Assembly (NCBI GenBank): GCA_003254885.1
Contig: QANT01000331.1
Location: forward strand, 1-64,000
DNA length: 64,000 bases
From: Purshia tridentata
Taxonomy: Eukaryota > Streptophyta > Magnoliopsida > Rosales > Rosaceae
Direction of reading: 5' to 3'
A program made the position numbers and the translations under genes. Positions 1-13,900 of the stretch are shown here, piece by piece; positions within the stretch are counted from its first letter, which is position 1; each line of letters begins with the position of its first letter. The notes beneath the pieces are model-generated. The model did not search any database and was not told the origin of the DNA. It worked only from the letters and a program-made list of their open reading frames with translations.

Positions 1-154
1 CCCCACCCCCCCAACACACCATCCTATAAGCCACCAATCTATGGTTGAGGGATTCAATCCTCGGTTTATTTTATTATTACAACATTACAAGTGGCTTTAC
101 AAAACCGGTTCTACCAATTAAATAGCAAGTTCAAATATGTACACTACAACTTAC

Positions 155-820
155 CTCATAACGAAGGTGTTTCATCTTCTCACTAATCAGTCGACTTTCA
201 TCTCTTAAAGCTAAACTAATGGCAGGATGTAACCACTGAGCATTTTTGAGCCATGCATCAACCGAGGGGTGACCTGCAGAGACATGGCACCACCAAATGG
301 GCCCTGCTGGCTGCTCCCAATAGGGAACTGCTAAATCTGCAACAGTGAAGTCATCTTCATCACCCATCCCAAACTGCTGAGAGACCCAACCAGCATCAGC
401 TTGCACAGTTTGGACAATTTCTGAAATTCTAGCCCACCCAATGGGTACCCAATGACCACCCTCAAATCTTTCATTATCATATGATTCATGGATCTGACCA
501 TCTTTGCAGTCATCATTTAGGGACTTTTTCCTATCTTGTATTGGGGAAGAAGATTCAGAAAACCCTTTAGAAGGAACACGTAACCTCTCATGGCCACCAT
601 CTGTTTGTTGTCTGCTTATGATTCTTGAACCAGATTTCAAACTTATTGATTTCTTTCGGCCTCGAATAAATTCAAAAGCGCAAATAAGCCCATCTGTCCA
701 AAGATCACTTCCAGGCATGACATCTTTACTAAAACCATTTTTATGGCTATCTGGGTTCTTCGTCTGATTTCCACGGGAGGAAGAGCTGTTGTCACCTATG
801 TTACTCTTGTTGTGTTCCAT
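155..820 (-). CDS. Unrecognised plant protein, first coding exon only (gene continues past the left edge)
   Basis: This open exon encodes 222 residues. It runs from an ATG at 820 to a strong splice donor (GAG then GTAAGT) whose GT is 154-153, so positions 1-154 are intron and the remaining exons lie outside the window. The ATG follows directly after an acceptor (TTGTATGTATGCATAG), so the leader is in one or more upstream exons. A likely leader donor is at about 1337 (TTTGGTAAGATCC). The N-terminal 100 residues are polar, Ser/Asn-rich and probably disordered. The C-terminal half is tryptophan-rich and looks folded (WVPIGWARI, YWEQPAGPIWWCHV, WLKNAQWLHPAI) and ends in a charged helix. I do not recognise a named family and assign no function. 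The open frame, the donor and the compositional switch make a real gene likely. Confidence 0.7.
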
Positions 821-1665
821 CTATGCATACATACAAGTTAACAATCAAGAGGCTGAATTTGGCATCATAGCTTTGGTTCATATGATCATATCTTATCAGA
901 GACAGAGTTAAGCTGAAACTACTGATCACAGCTAAATACTGCAATGTTTGGAATTCACCAAAATCATTTGGGTAGCAGTTAACACTCTTAATTGGCACAA
1001 AATAATTGCTAAACATTTAAAACTTGAAATTTATAAGTATCAAAAAGTTACACACATTGCAACCACCAAGCTAAGCAATTCAGGTCCTTTTATTAAATTA
1101 ATCTCAATTTTATCCAATCGTAAAATCATATTAGAGGAAAGGATATTGAAGTAACATGATTCAAAAGATCTAAGATATAACCACCTAAAAAAAAGTATTG
1201 TGCCCGAGGAAAGCAATGACCTTGATAAGAAGAAAGGTATTTGAAGAAAGAAAATTGTTCACTGTAGGTTCTACAATGAACAAATCAAGACTAGCATTAC
1301 TATCATTGTTATAAGTAAATGAGAGGAGGATCTTACCAAAGCATGAAGGTAGAGTGATTTTCAAACTAAATCCCATAAAGAGAATGCCTTCTCCCTATCC
1401 TGAGAGAATGTTTAAAGTTTCAAACTTTAACGCGGAGCTTAGCAAGGAAGCAACTAGCAAGCACTCTTAATTTTCTGAGACTGAGAATGAGTGAGAGAGG
1501 AAGGATTTGTAGAGGTTCTGCGCCAAGGTGGGAGAATATGAATATGGGTTTGGCTCTCTGCACTCTGCACTCTGCAACTGTGGCGATGCTTCGAGCTGTA
1601 CGAGTAAAGTAGCAACTGAGCGTGAACGCGTGAAGTAGTAAAGGCTTGAAGCACTGCCACCACTA
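821..1665 (-). other. Leader intron and 5' UTR region of the first gene
   Basis: This stretch is a probable 5' UTR intron (about 821-1336) followed by leader and promoter. If the donor at about 1337 is used, the upstream exon contains an ATG at 1374-1376. Its frame reads across the junction into a stop just inside the coding exon. It would be an upstream ORF of about 20 codons that overlaps the main ATG out of frame. The transcription start was not located. Confidence 0.4.
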
Positions 1666-1669
1666 GTTT

Positions 1670-3328
1670 AGACTGTTTAGTAGTTTATATTTGTTTTGTT
1701 TTTAAATTAAAAACTTCAATAAATTTGTCCACGATAGATAAAAGTCTAAAGATAGAAAGTTTCTAATTCTAGACTTCTAGTGAATATGCGAAAAATCTTG
1801 ATACAGGAGAAAAATGGATCCAAATGGCAAAAAGAATTGAAGAATACGTGGCAATCATTCATATTCTCATTCTCATTCTCATTTTCTTATTTCTTAAATT
1901 TAGGAAAAAATAAGAGTGAAAGTAGGGCCTATCAAAATTAAGAGTTAAATTACTAATTTTTAGTGATTGAGACTCCTTAGAAAAGGAGGTGGAATTGGAG
2001 GAGGAGGAATGAGAGTGGACTTTCTCATGTCCAAAATGCTGCTATATTTTTAATAGAAATTCAAAAATACCCTTTATTTAGATAAATAAATTATACTAAT
2101 ATTAAAATATTCTTTATTTTAAAACACCACATTTTTTGTCTCCTTTAGATAAATCAATTATACTAATATCATACTACCTTAATATTGCATTAATTGTCTA
2201 AAATACTATAAATTATAATTGTAAGTATAAAAATTAATTTTTTGAAAAATATTGAGGAGATTCATTTGTAGTAAATGAATATTTATCATTTGAAAAATTA
2301 TAATTAATAAATAGTTGTTGAAATATAATAGATGTTGTATAAAGGTATTTTAGTAATCAAACTCATTTAAATCCTAATTCTTACTAATTAATAAACAAAT
2401 TTATGAAAATCAACTTTATTTTCATTCCCATTTATATATTGATTTCTTCTCATTTTGATTAGTAAACAATTTTATTTTCATTCTTATTTATATATTGATT
2501 TTTTTTCATTCCGATTCATACTCATTTTGATTCTAGTTTAATAAACATGTCTTGAAAAAAGTAAAAATATCTTTTTTATGCAACACCTGACAATGTACTT
2601 TGATAATCCAAACTGTTTATTTTTTTTATTCTTTTTCAAGAATCATCTCTATAAAAAAAAATAGCAAATTCAATGATAAAATTGAAATAACATTTATTAT
2701 AATAAACTAACTATATCTAACTAATTTTTTACAAAAATGATATTAAAATAATATTCTAAAATATAGACGGTTCAAATCACATTTAAGTTTTAACTTATAA
2801 GTCTATTGAGAATATTGTTACTTTTCTTCAAATAAAAACATCCTTACTTGAAAATTTCCTGAAAAATTAACATATAAATATTTATAATGGCGTATAAAGT
2901 ATAATTAACAGTCAATTTAAACGGACCCTAAAGTTGCCGAAAACGTGCAAACCATCAGTGATCCAAGTTAAGGACACGTTGAAGTCATTATATTATCCAA
3001 AGGAAAACCAGATTTTCACTACAGCAAGAACAAGAACACCAAAAGCTAAGAAAAAAGTGAAGGAAAAGGGGCGCAGTAGTTGCACTCCACTAATCCAAAT
3101 TAGCACACGTTCCTACGTTAAACATGACCCGAAAATAAATATCTAGAATACAAGCTCGTGGTCGTGGCACAGGGCAGCAGCCGGTCAAGGTCTCTTCTGA
3201 CCAAATAATGATACAAGATAATTATTAAGATGGCATTGGCAGCAATGCCTCTGAATGGCCACTTCAAACTGACTACAAGACCCTGAAAAACCTGAGAGTG
3301 GGAGGTGACTGACTGAGTGACAGAGAGA
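1670..3328. other. AT-rich spacer with degenerate ATTC-type repeats
   Basis: No gene is seen here. The spacer separates the promoter of the first gene from the 3' end of the GIP1-like gene. It contains a short ATTCTC run near 1860-1885. It also holds two diverged copies of a roughly 65-base unit (about 2405-2467 and 2469-2547) built on TTTTATTTTCATTC and TTTATATATTGATTT. The composition resembles a decayed small transposon, but no clean ends were found. Confidence 0.4.
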
Positions 3329-6300
3329 TTAGTAGTTGTTTTGCCATAACTGCTGTTGAGACTGCTGCTTAGAGGGTTGACCTTGCGAGCCACCCAGGGA
3401 TGTGTCCCTGGAACTTTGCTGTTGATGTTCCAGGGACATCCCTGTCTGAGAATGATAGTAGTTTGGGTAACCAAGAGCTCCAAATTGCTGCTGCGAAGGT
3501 TGCTGAGCTTGCCGGAACCCAGCATGCTGCTGATTCTGCCCCTGAAAGCTGTAATAGGTGTTGGCAGGAACAGCGGACATTGCTCGGGAACCAGGTCCAT
3601 GAACCCACATGCCTGAGTTATCGTTCTGAGAAAAGGGCATAAAAGGGATAGCTTTAAGATTCAAGTCATAATGTGCATTTAAACATTAAATAGGGCATAC
3701 TTCATAGCCTTCTAAGCAAATTCTACTGTTCACTTGGCAATTGCAAACAAAATCATAGGCAAGACTCCATAAGTACATAATACTTCCTTTGTGTGTGAGA
3801 ATGTTGTTAAAAGAACAAAAGCTAAGAACTTTTCATGAAAATCCCCAGACCAGTAAAAAGTTACCTGCTGAAGAGAGATTAAATGGCTATTGTCCTTGTA
3901 CTGAGAGTTTATAACATCATCGTAGCCAATCGTTGTGCCTGTAGGTGCTGAGGGTGGATTCAGAGGGAAGTTTCCTCCAGGAATACTAGATGAATTACCA
4001 AACCCATAACCAGAGGCAATATTAGCAGACTGAGGCAAACTGCTAACAGAAACACTATTTTTATACTGTGGGAGAACTGCAGCCAGAGACTGATGGTATG
4101 TGCTGTTACCAGCAAATGCTTGTTGGAATGCTGATGGCATATAAGTGTAGCTTTGAGGCAAGAAAGGATAACCAATCATATTGGAAAAATGCCCCAGAGG
4201 AAGAGTCGGTTGGGAATAAGGGTGCACAGCAAGGTGTTGTGGAAGAGTAGGTCCAGTCGGAACACTAGCCCCGGTCAGGGTCTGTGGAGTAGGCTGAGGG
4301 GTAGAAATACCACCTCCTCTCAAAGCCTGCATATACACAAGAAAATAATTGGACAAAAGATTCAGATCTCTAACATTGTCCTGACTCCTGACTATGGTCA
4401 GAGAAAATACATTGGCCAAAAAACACACCCAAAAAAAAAGTTAAACATTTGCATTATCTGGACTAATCATCAATAATGAACAATTATACAAAGCATTTAT
4501 TATTAGAAGTTAGAACACACACAAAATCCAGAAACACAGGCAACTACCTCTCATAAATAAGTTAAAGATAATGAAATTGTTAATGAAGGTAATCAAATCA
4601 CACCAATTAAAATGTTGACCGACAAGAGAAAGGTAAGCAGAAGGGAATCTTTTCTTAAGAAACTAAGGATATACCTTCAACTGAATCATAATAAGCCACA
4701 TTTATCCAAATTAATTCAGTCATGAGCAGAAGGTATCTGATTGCACCAATAAGTCCAGGGTCTTCATACAACACAATAAATACAAAGTAGATTGCAGCCA
4801 ACTTAATGTACTTTGACCAAAATATGTTGCATTGAGCTTCGTTCTTGGTTTTAAATAAGAATATTAATTAACAAGAATGTTTCAACTACACTCTAATATT
4901 ATGCAGATAAACTTATTCTGTGCAAAAATAAGTGATATAAGTCCACAACAGAAGTCGTAAAAATGTCTTTAATACTAGTCAAACCATCTCTTGAAAGAAT
5001 AATTGGTATGTTCAAATACGCTATAGCAGGGAAGGTACCTCTGGCATGGACAAGGTGGGACCACTGATGGAAGAAGCAGCATTGCTGTAATTTGTGGGCA
5101 TAGATTGTGTCACGGGGAAGGGCGAGTATGGAAAATCTTCCCTTACAGTCTGAGCAGTAGAAGCCAACAGAGTGCTGGGCAATGAATTTGTATATGCCTG
5201 CTTTGATGACAACATGCAAAGTGAGATTCAACTAAATCAATAAACTACTACTACACCTAAGATTGGAAAAGTAGTATCAATGGATTTGCACATGCAAAAT
5301 ACAACTATAACACTATAAGACAAATAAACACAGCAACAGAACCAAATTATCTAAAGTTTAATATATATAAAGGATAGGCTTCATCTCATGCCCCTTAACT
5401 AATAATGTTTTATACTTCATTACTGTGTTCACTATTTCTTGCCAAATCCTAATCTCATGCACCTTTTAATTTAATCCACTAGTGAAAACACAAAAGTTTT
5501 GTAATTTAAAGCACACGCAGCACTTCTAGCACTAGCACTACATGTCATTTAGCTGTTACGTAAGTTAATTTCATAACAAAAACAAAAAAGCAGTAACCTT
5601 TCAAAAACTGATACAAATTATAACCAAAACCATGCTCATGAGATCTTCTCCAATGATGATGTTTGCTAAAATGAATGAGACTAAAGTTAAAGACGCTAAA
5701 CATGTGAGATCTCCAATCCACTTATGTTTTCTTCAGAACCAACTTGCAACTTATTGCTTGGCCAAAAATCAATCATGTATGGACTGCATGATCACCTCAA
5801 ACTATTATTAATGCAGCAAATCAAAAACAAAACTTCACAGTTCATCATATTACCATCACACTTGAAAAAGGAGCAATATTCTGCATCTGTGAGCTTGTCT
5901 GGTGAGGAAATGAAACATTCAATTGTTGGGAGCTATCATACGCAAATCCAGGTGCAGAAGAAGGAAATGCATATTGATTACCCTGACCAGCTTCAGGGGT
6001 TTCCTGTTTTAAGACCTCCGGTTGTGAAACTGAAGGGGAATCATAATCTCCAGCAGTGGCCCCAGTTCTATGAACTAAATTTCCATCTGAGGCAGCTCTA
6101 AGATGCTCATCTCCATAATATTCAGGATTTCTGCCGAAAAATTGTTTCTTTAACACAATCTTGAACAACCAACAAGTAAAATCAAGGGTTTACAAGTACA
6201 TACCTAGCATCTGAGTGACCAATTGTAGAAATGTCTACTGCTGCAGTTGTCTCTTCCAAGTTACTGTTTAGCGGGCGAGATGCAAATGAGCCAGATGTAG

Positions 6301-9300
6301 TAGGAGCAGAATTAGTGCTAGATCGGAAACTTCCAAAGCTCAAGTGCATGCAGTCAGGAGTATGGAGTTGTAGGTGATTCGGAATCACTACAGGAGGGCT
6401 GTCTTCTTCAGGTTGTGCTCCCCTATCATCCTTCTGTAAATTTAATTGCTGCATGTTTGCAGCCACTGATGAAGCATCATCTTCAGCTGAAACAGGAAAT
6501 TGCAAGGGGTCACAACTGATTTTCAAGCTTTTCAATATCTGATTCAAAATACTAACTTCAGAGCACATGTTATTTTCCATTACAACAGACCTCCTAAATT
6601 ATTCATTCCAGAATACTCAGTGCTTTTGGTATTCATCTCACAAGTTCAAAAGCTTAAAATAGTCCATGACAATGACATACAATTTTTCCAATCTATACTC
6701 AATTTTCATATCGAATTCTGTGACAAAAATATGGGCTGCAATTTGCAAAGAACAGAGAAAAAGGGTAAATTGCCGGCCCAAACAAAAAAATAATAAAGCC
6801 CAATAGTTACCTTCATTATGCTCAAAAGCATGCCTCTGTGTTTGGTAAGAATTTATGTCCTCATACAAGCTATTATCAAAAGCAGATGCACCTCCCGAAT
6901 TATCTTCTTGTACATTCCTACCAGATATAGAAGTAGGCCCATTATTGCTTGGATTAAGTTCCTCAACAGAGCTATCTTCTTCCACCTGAACCTCGTCTAA
7001 CTGGGATTTTATATGTTGATTAGTTCTATCAGAGGGCAAGCTAGATGAATCAGCATACAGTTCAGAGTTTGCAGGTGCCTCTAATACAGAGGACATGCTA
7101 ACACCTGGTTGATGTTCAATCAAGGGCCACTCATCGTTGGTAGATATATATTGGCTTGTAGCAGCTCCTATCTCCGTCTGTGCCACCAAACCCTTGGAAA
7201 CATGATGTCGCGATGAATGCAAATTGTGATGCAATGCTGCTGCAGGGGGTGCCCCAACATCATGATGATTAACACTATGATTAGGGGGGTGGTTTGGCAT
7301 GGTGGAAGCCTTGGCTTGAGGCCTACCCTTCTTAACAATGTCAGCCATTGAAACTTGACCTGGGACCCCTATCCATGCAGACTGATATCCAGAAGATGGC
7401 TGTGAGGATGAAGATATTCCATCATCTGTGCCAACTGTTGGCATTTTATTTTCAGTCGCCACAAAATCACTGCAGCAAATTTTACACATAGATGAGCAAC
7501 GCTATAGAGAATGTATTACCCATGCTTTATTGCACAATTTATACCACCCCAAGAATGATGTAACACACAATTCCCCAACTAGAAAATCGAAAAACTGTTA
7601 CAGAGTACAACTACAAATAATTACAGCAATGTAAACAGACAACATATGTTTTGCATATCAAGACTCTTGACATAAAAAAGTCCTCATTAGTATTTTAGTT
7701 CAATCGTAGCATGTCCATGAGAGCACAAATATCTTAAACAGAAGCTAGTTAGTAATAACACTGAAAATTAACAAGTAGGACCAAAAACCCAACAGATAAA
7801 AAGTTTAACCATAACTTTCTTAAAATTAATAACTGTCCTAGTAGTCGCATTTCTATTCTTCAAATGAAAAAAGTTTGAGGTTTATTGTTATAACCTGTAG
7901 GATGGAGGTTTCTGACTCATGTTTTGTCCTGTCAAGCCAGATGCATAAGATGAAGAACCTGCATAAGCAGGTGTTCCGTTTTCCTTCTTGTATGCAGATT
8001 TACCATGCGAAAAACCAGACTCTGAGGGGACAAAGAAACGGATAGGTGAGACTAAGTTTATCAAGGTTCCACAGAAATTTCAAACTACATACACACAGTC
8101 TTATCGGAATTGAATTGCATCAACCACATACCATTAGAGCTAAAGTGGTTTGTTCCGCCACGTGCAGCATAACGGTCACCACCTCTACTGCCATGATTTG
8201 AAGTATTATTAGTGCCACGAGACCTGGAATCTGTTGGTTCCTTATTCTGAAGCAAAATAAGACAGAGGGAGAGGAAGAGAGGGAGAGAGAGGTGAAAAAG
8301 GATGCAAAAATCATGTCAGCCACCATAATCACAAGAAAAACAAAGACTATAATGGTATTACTAAAAAAAAATCAAACCCCTTGTCAGTGTAAGGAGAGGG
8401 AAAAAAAAAGCAGGAACATTTGGTCCTTTGCTAACTAAATAGCAGAAAACTAATATATATATTTATATATATGGCAAACAGAAAGTATAGAAAAATTAGT
8501 ACACAGTTTATAGACTAACACACCTCCTTTTTCTTTTCTCGTTTGCTCTTCACTTCATGAAAAGGATCTACACAAGTTATAAGGTTTACATTAGAATTAA
8601 ATTTCAACAAAACATATATGTTTACAGTATCACATTCATATTAGCTCTAAAAGAGCCAATGACTATTAAGACTAAGTAATTATGAACAAAAAAACATATT
8701 TCAACTGAAAGCTTGACAACCCAACATTCATAGAGCATGCTAGCTAACGGATATAAATAAAGTCAAATCAAGGAGTTTCTTGAAAATTTCATTGCTTTCT
8801 TTTTCTGTTGCTGTTCAAAGTGTGATAAAAGTCCAGTCTTGCAAATAGACCTAGCTCAAAGAGTGACATTGTCAACCAAAATGTGTAATTGATATATATA
8901 TATATATATGTATATATGTGTGTAGATAGAGACAGAGACAGAGACAGAGAGAGAGAGAGGGATGAAACTCAGAACAAAATAAGTACATAAAACCCCAAAG
9001 TGGGCTATAGGCTATAGCTCAGCAAACTGCGCAGAGCATGATAATGATAAATAAAAAAAAGCTGAATAAAATCGTTTTGGAAATTGATATACAAAATAGT
9101 AGAGAAAGCACAAAAATTAATATAATCAACAATTTTCTTCAACCCAGAATACATTTTTTTATAACCTAAAAAAACAAAATATAAAAACCACAGTGGACTG
9201 ACATTACTCATCACCCTAAAATAGCAAAGACCACAAAACCCAACACTTCGGGAAAAAAAACCAAGAAAAAAAAAAGGAAAGAGTAAAGCTTTGTTTACAG

Positions 9301-9541
9301 AGACACGAAGAAAGAGAGAGAGGGAGAGAGAGAGAGAGAGAGTACCTTGTGTGAGGAGGCGATTAACGGCTTCGTTAGGGTCCATGTTACAGTCTTTAAG
9401 CATAGCATAGATCTCCTGCTCAGTGCAGTTGTTGACAATCTCTTTCAAGCTCTGCACCATCTTCCTCGACCCCGCAGGTATTCCCAAAATTCCAGTATTG
9501 CCCTTCCCATTGCTCGCGCCGCCTCCGCCTCTGCCACTCAT
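3329..9541 (-). CDS. GIP1L: GBF-interacting protein 1-like (DUF1296) nuclear co-regulator
   Basis: Ten exons: 9541-9346, 8567-8524, 8246-8132, 8021-7895, 7469-6811, 6486-6204, 6130-5854, 5197-5039, 4326-3865, 3625-3329. They join in frame to 872 residues. After a Gly-rich start, residues 16-80 carry the DUF1296/GIP1_N domain (a UBA-like helical bundle) with KMVQSLKEIVNNCTEQEIYA and NMDPNEAVNRLL. The domain is split after codon 65 and continues into DPFHEVKSKREKKKE. The rest is low-complexity and rich in Ser, Asn, Gln, Pro and Tyr, ending in a Gln-rich tail. Arabidopsis GIP1 binds G-box bZIP factors and raises their DNA binding; that role is inferred here from the family. The start is set by homologues beginning MSG. 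An in-frame ATG at 9703 would add 54 residues. The gene is divergent from CTPA1. Confidence 0.92.
9311..9342. repeat. GA microsatellite next to the first donor of the GIP1-like gene
   Basis: This is a (GA)n tract of about 30 bases. On the coding strand it reads as CT directly after the exon 1 donor. A second GA tract lies at about 8931-8960 in the same intron, with a (TA)n tract at about 8892-8920. Confidence 0.9.
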
Positions 9542-9705
9542 TCTCGCTGCTCCCTCCGTGAGAACCCCCCTCAGATCTGAGACCGCCGGGACGGCTCGGT
9601 TTTGCTTCTTGCCCTTCTCTTCTTTGTGGTTGGTTCCGCCGCTGACACAAAGAAAACAAGAAGATGATGGACTGCTTGCTGATGGAGTGCGATAAATATC
9701 CAAAC

Positions 9706-9733
9706 TCTCTGTCTCTGTCTCTCTCTCTCTCTT
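9706..9733. repeat. CT microsatellite in the leader of the GIP1-like gene
   Basis: This CT tract lies just upstream of the in-frame upstream ATG at 9703, within the presumed 5' leader. Together with the GA tract past exon 1 it frames the transcript start. Confidence 0.85.
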
Positions 9734-9739
9734 TGCACC

Positions 9740-10994
9740 GAAAACCCTCCCTTTCGCTCTTTAATTTTTTTCTTTGCTCTGCGAGTGAGAGTTTTTTTTA
9801 TAATTTTCGGTTTCGCAAATTTAAACCGCGGTTCCTTTTGTCATTTTTATTTCCCCTTAACACAATGGCACCTACTATAAAGTCTATAAACAAGTACCAA
9901 ATCTAATCGTAATACAATACTTTTTTTTATCAAGTATTGTAAATGGAGATAAATAATAATTACCTAGTATTTGCAAAAACTTATTCCGAGTATTCTCAAA
10001 TTTTACTCTTATAATCTTATTTAAGGGTCTAACAAGTTACATCATATTATAATAGATCAAATCAAATTAGATAGTAAAAGAATGTTATTTTTTAAAAATT
10101 AATTATATGAGTGATACACACGATGCAGGTGTGATGCAATCATGCAGCGATAGTTAAAGTTAAAGTAAATAAAGTTGGATCAAAATAAGAAAAGATGAAG
10201 TCATTCAATGTAAGGTGAACGTTGTTCACATTTTGCATAGATCTACACAAGTACTAAGAAAGCCAAAATTGTCAAACTTATTGTAGAAGATCTTTTATAT
10301 TACATCTTTTACCCACATACTTTTCTTTGGTCAATTATGCCATATTCTTTGTTAATATAACAATTTTAGCAAACCTTCAAAATCAAGAGTCAGAATACCA
10401 TCACCAATAAATCTTAAGAATGCTAATTACTAATTTTGAAATTAGTGATCTATCATGATTCATGACTCATGAGCCATATAACTTGTTATAGTAATTTTAT
10501 AATAGAAAAACTGTTATGGTAATTTTGTTTTGAAGTGACATACTAAGTAATTCACGAATTATAATCATAATATGATTATGACATACAAATAAGGGGTCCG
10601 CATTCTTGAATTACGGGTGACAAGGACGCGCCTTTAAAGCGAGTACGTTTTGTACAAAGATAGTAAACAATAAATGATTGGTGCTTATCCTAAAGTTTTG
10701 ATACGGATAGTCACACATGCACTGATCCTAACCTAATATAACAGAACCCGAAGTCCCAACTAGTTCGGCAATGGAACACTTGGCAGTCGAGGCCTGAATA
10801 GTGGGCCAGCCGGCCAGGTTTTCAACAGCGGGACTGGACTGGACTGGACTGGACTTGAACAGTCAAACACGAAACCAAACAGGCCCATCACCTGCGCGCA
10901 AAGTGCAAGTCCAACTATAACAACCGTTAAATTCGGTTCGTATTTAAACTTCGAACGGGAACCAAACAACAGCTTATTTGCTAGGAAAAAGAAG
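9740..10994. other. Divergent promoter spacer, GIP1-like and CTPA1
   Basis: This spacer of about 1.25 kb holds the promoters of two divergent genes. No coding potential was seen. A pentanucleotide run GGACT x5 lies at 10831-10855, about 140 bases before the CTPA1 ATG. The surrounding 10770-10990 is markedly more GC-rich than the rest of the spacer. Confidence 0.6.
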
Positions 10995-13900
10995 ATGAGG
11001 GTCTTGTTGCTGCTAAGCAACACCACACTCACACTATCACCACTACCACCACCGCCTTCACCTTACGCGCCAAAATCCCTACTTCCCTTCATTTTCGAGC
11101 GCGATTCGACGACCAATTGGGCAAAGAAAGCGCTAATTGGAGCCCTGACCGGGGCTCTATCGGTCGCTCTTGTGGTCTCTTCGCCTTCTTCTTTAGCGCT
11201 TGAGTCTTCTTCATCTGTTCAAGTCCCGCCTGCTTCTTCGGAGTACTGTCGCGAAGACGAAGGAGACGAAAGCGCCGAGTTATGGTCTGAACCGGTGGTG
11301 AGCAATGAGGGGATTGTGGAGGAAGCTTGGGACATCGTCAATGACAGCTTCCTTGACACCGGTCGCAGTCGTTGGTTGCCCGAGACTTGGCAGGTACACA
11401 CTGACACACACGTATAGATAGGACTGGATGTTGACATGTAGAGATGTGAATAACTCTTGTGTGTGTGTGAATTATAGAATAATATAATAAAGTTATTAAA
11501 CTTGTGTGTGTTTGTGCGTGTGAATTGTAGAGTAATATAATAACGTTATTGAAATTGTATGTGTTTTTGTGTGTGTGAGTTCTAGAGTAATATAATAACT
11601 TTATTGAACATGTGTGTGTGGTCAATGATTGGTGGTTCTCCTAGAGGAAAATGGAAGACATAAGGAGTAGTTCAATCAGGACGCGATCAAAGGCTCATGA
11701 TATGATTAAGCGAATGTTGGCGAGCTTGGGTGACCCTTATACACGTTTTCTTTCCCCTGAAGAGGTAATTCATTACAATAGAGGTGCTGTGATTACTTAG
11801 TCTCTACTTACAAAATCTACAGTGTATCTTATTCCATGGCATATGTTGCTTTTTCATTGTTCAAATGAAAGTTCTCCAAGATGGCGAGGTATGACATGAG
11901 TGGTATTGGAATAAACCTCAGGGAAGTTCCAGATGACAATGGAGATGTGAAATTGAAGGTATTAGGACTTGTATTGGATGGCCCTGCACATTCTGCTGGT
12001 GTGAGGCAGGTATCTATAAAAGCCAAACTTACAGTCGTAGATGCAATATTGTGTATGCTTTTGGCTTTTAATTTGCTATTGATTCCCGGAGTTACTGTAT
12101 GTTTTTTTTTTAATTCTCTTCTCTTTTTTCAGGGGGATGAAGTACTAGCTGTTAATGGAGTGGATGTGAAAGGGAAATCGGCCTTTGAAGCATCATCCTT
12201 GATACAAGGCCCTAATGAAACATTTGTTACTATTAAGGTTGTGATACAATTTGTAATTTTATTTTTGTTCTTTAGAGAAAATAGGTTTTCATCATCTTAC
12301 TTTTTTGTTGGTTTGTTTGCACAATGACTCTTGAGAGTAAACATTGTCATATTTGTAGGTCAAGCATGGCAATTGTGGGCCTATTCAATCTATAGAAGTC
12401 CAGAGACAACTTGTTGCTCGAACTCCTGTCTCTTATGGGTTGGAGCAAATAGAAAATGGAACCAGATCTGTTGGGTACATGCGCCTGAAAGAGTTCAATG
12501 CTTTGGCTAGAAAGGACTTGGTAACTGGTAAGTGGTTTTGGCAAATTTAATTGAATAATAGTTGTTACTTCTCTATATGTAAGATTATGTGTTGCATGTT
12601 GCTATAATGTTTAAACTTTCTGAGTGTGCACATGTTTCTCCTTACATATCTTTGGTTTCTAAACATTAGTGTAAATGGAAGGAAAAAAGGAATTAGTATC
12701 TGGACCCTATCTCTAGGGCTGCTCACTAAATAGAGGAACCTGATAATGAATACAGCTTTATTTTACTGTCATGGAAATATATAGAGAGTTTTGGCAATGT
12801 CTCAAATGGAATACCTGCTTGTATGAATCACCACCAGTTTAATTTCTTTTTGAAATTCTGGAAACTGTCCAAACACTCCCCAAAATAATTGATATATTTT
12901 CCACTGTTAGTTGTTTTTTAGTTTTCTAGCTTGGATATTTATGCTTTAACAAACACCCCCCAACAATTAATTTTTATGCTTTTCCACTGTTAGTTGTTTT
13001 TTCCAGTTCCCAGTAAGATCTTTTGCTTTATACTAGAGATATAGTTTTAGTTAGTTTATGATTGTATTGAAGTGAATATTTATTGTTGCAGCTATGAAGC
13101 AACTTCAGGACTCGGGTGCCTCATATTTCATTCTGGATCTTAGAGATAATCGTGGTGGACTAGTACAGGTTTATTCTGGAGAAAGTTATACATCCTTTGT
13201 TCATGTTATTGTATTTACTCAATCATGTCCACTTGACGCTTGGAACAAGCTCATTCATGTTTTTATGTTTAAACTTTGTAGTTTGTTTCAGTTGAACTTT
13301 GTAATTTAAAGATTTCTTTTTTGGTTTTTTATTTCTACCCTTTTGCATATTTCAGGCTGGAATAGAAATTGCCAAGCTATTTTTAAATGAAGGGGAGACG
13401 GTATGTTGATTCAGGGGATTCTTTTCCTGCTCATTTTTCATTAGTGGCCATAGTGTTTGGCATTATTCCTGCATATTGCATTATCCTTTTAAGTCATTCT
13501 TCTATGCGAGGTGGTGACGAGCCTTGCAGAGTGCTTCTGCACTATCTGTTGCATATAACTAATTCCATAAACTAACTATATAAATGCGGTGCATTCTCCT
13601 TGTGATGTCTGTGAACAGGTGATTTATACTGTCGGGAAGGATCCCCAATACCAACAAAATATTGTTGCTGATACTGAACCGTTGGTTAAAGCTCCAGTTA
13701 TTGTATGCCCTTGGCCCCTTGTACATCTTTGATATATTTTGTTCTGTTTCCTTGAATAGATTCATGTTTAGGCATTTCAATTGTGTTTCATCAAAGCCCT
13801 CTTACTGCCTGAATTGTTGATGTTCTTTCATTTGAGTAGTATCAATTGTCAAATTATATGCCTTTGTAAAAAGGTTGATAAATCTTTGCTATTTTTTTTT

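Noticed and set aside
3356-3642. Long plus-strand open frames opposite the last GIP1-like exon
   Set aside because: They are antisense shadows of a Gln-rich exon; no splice context or homology.
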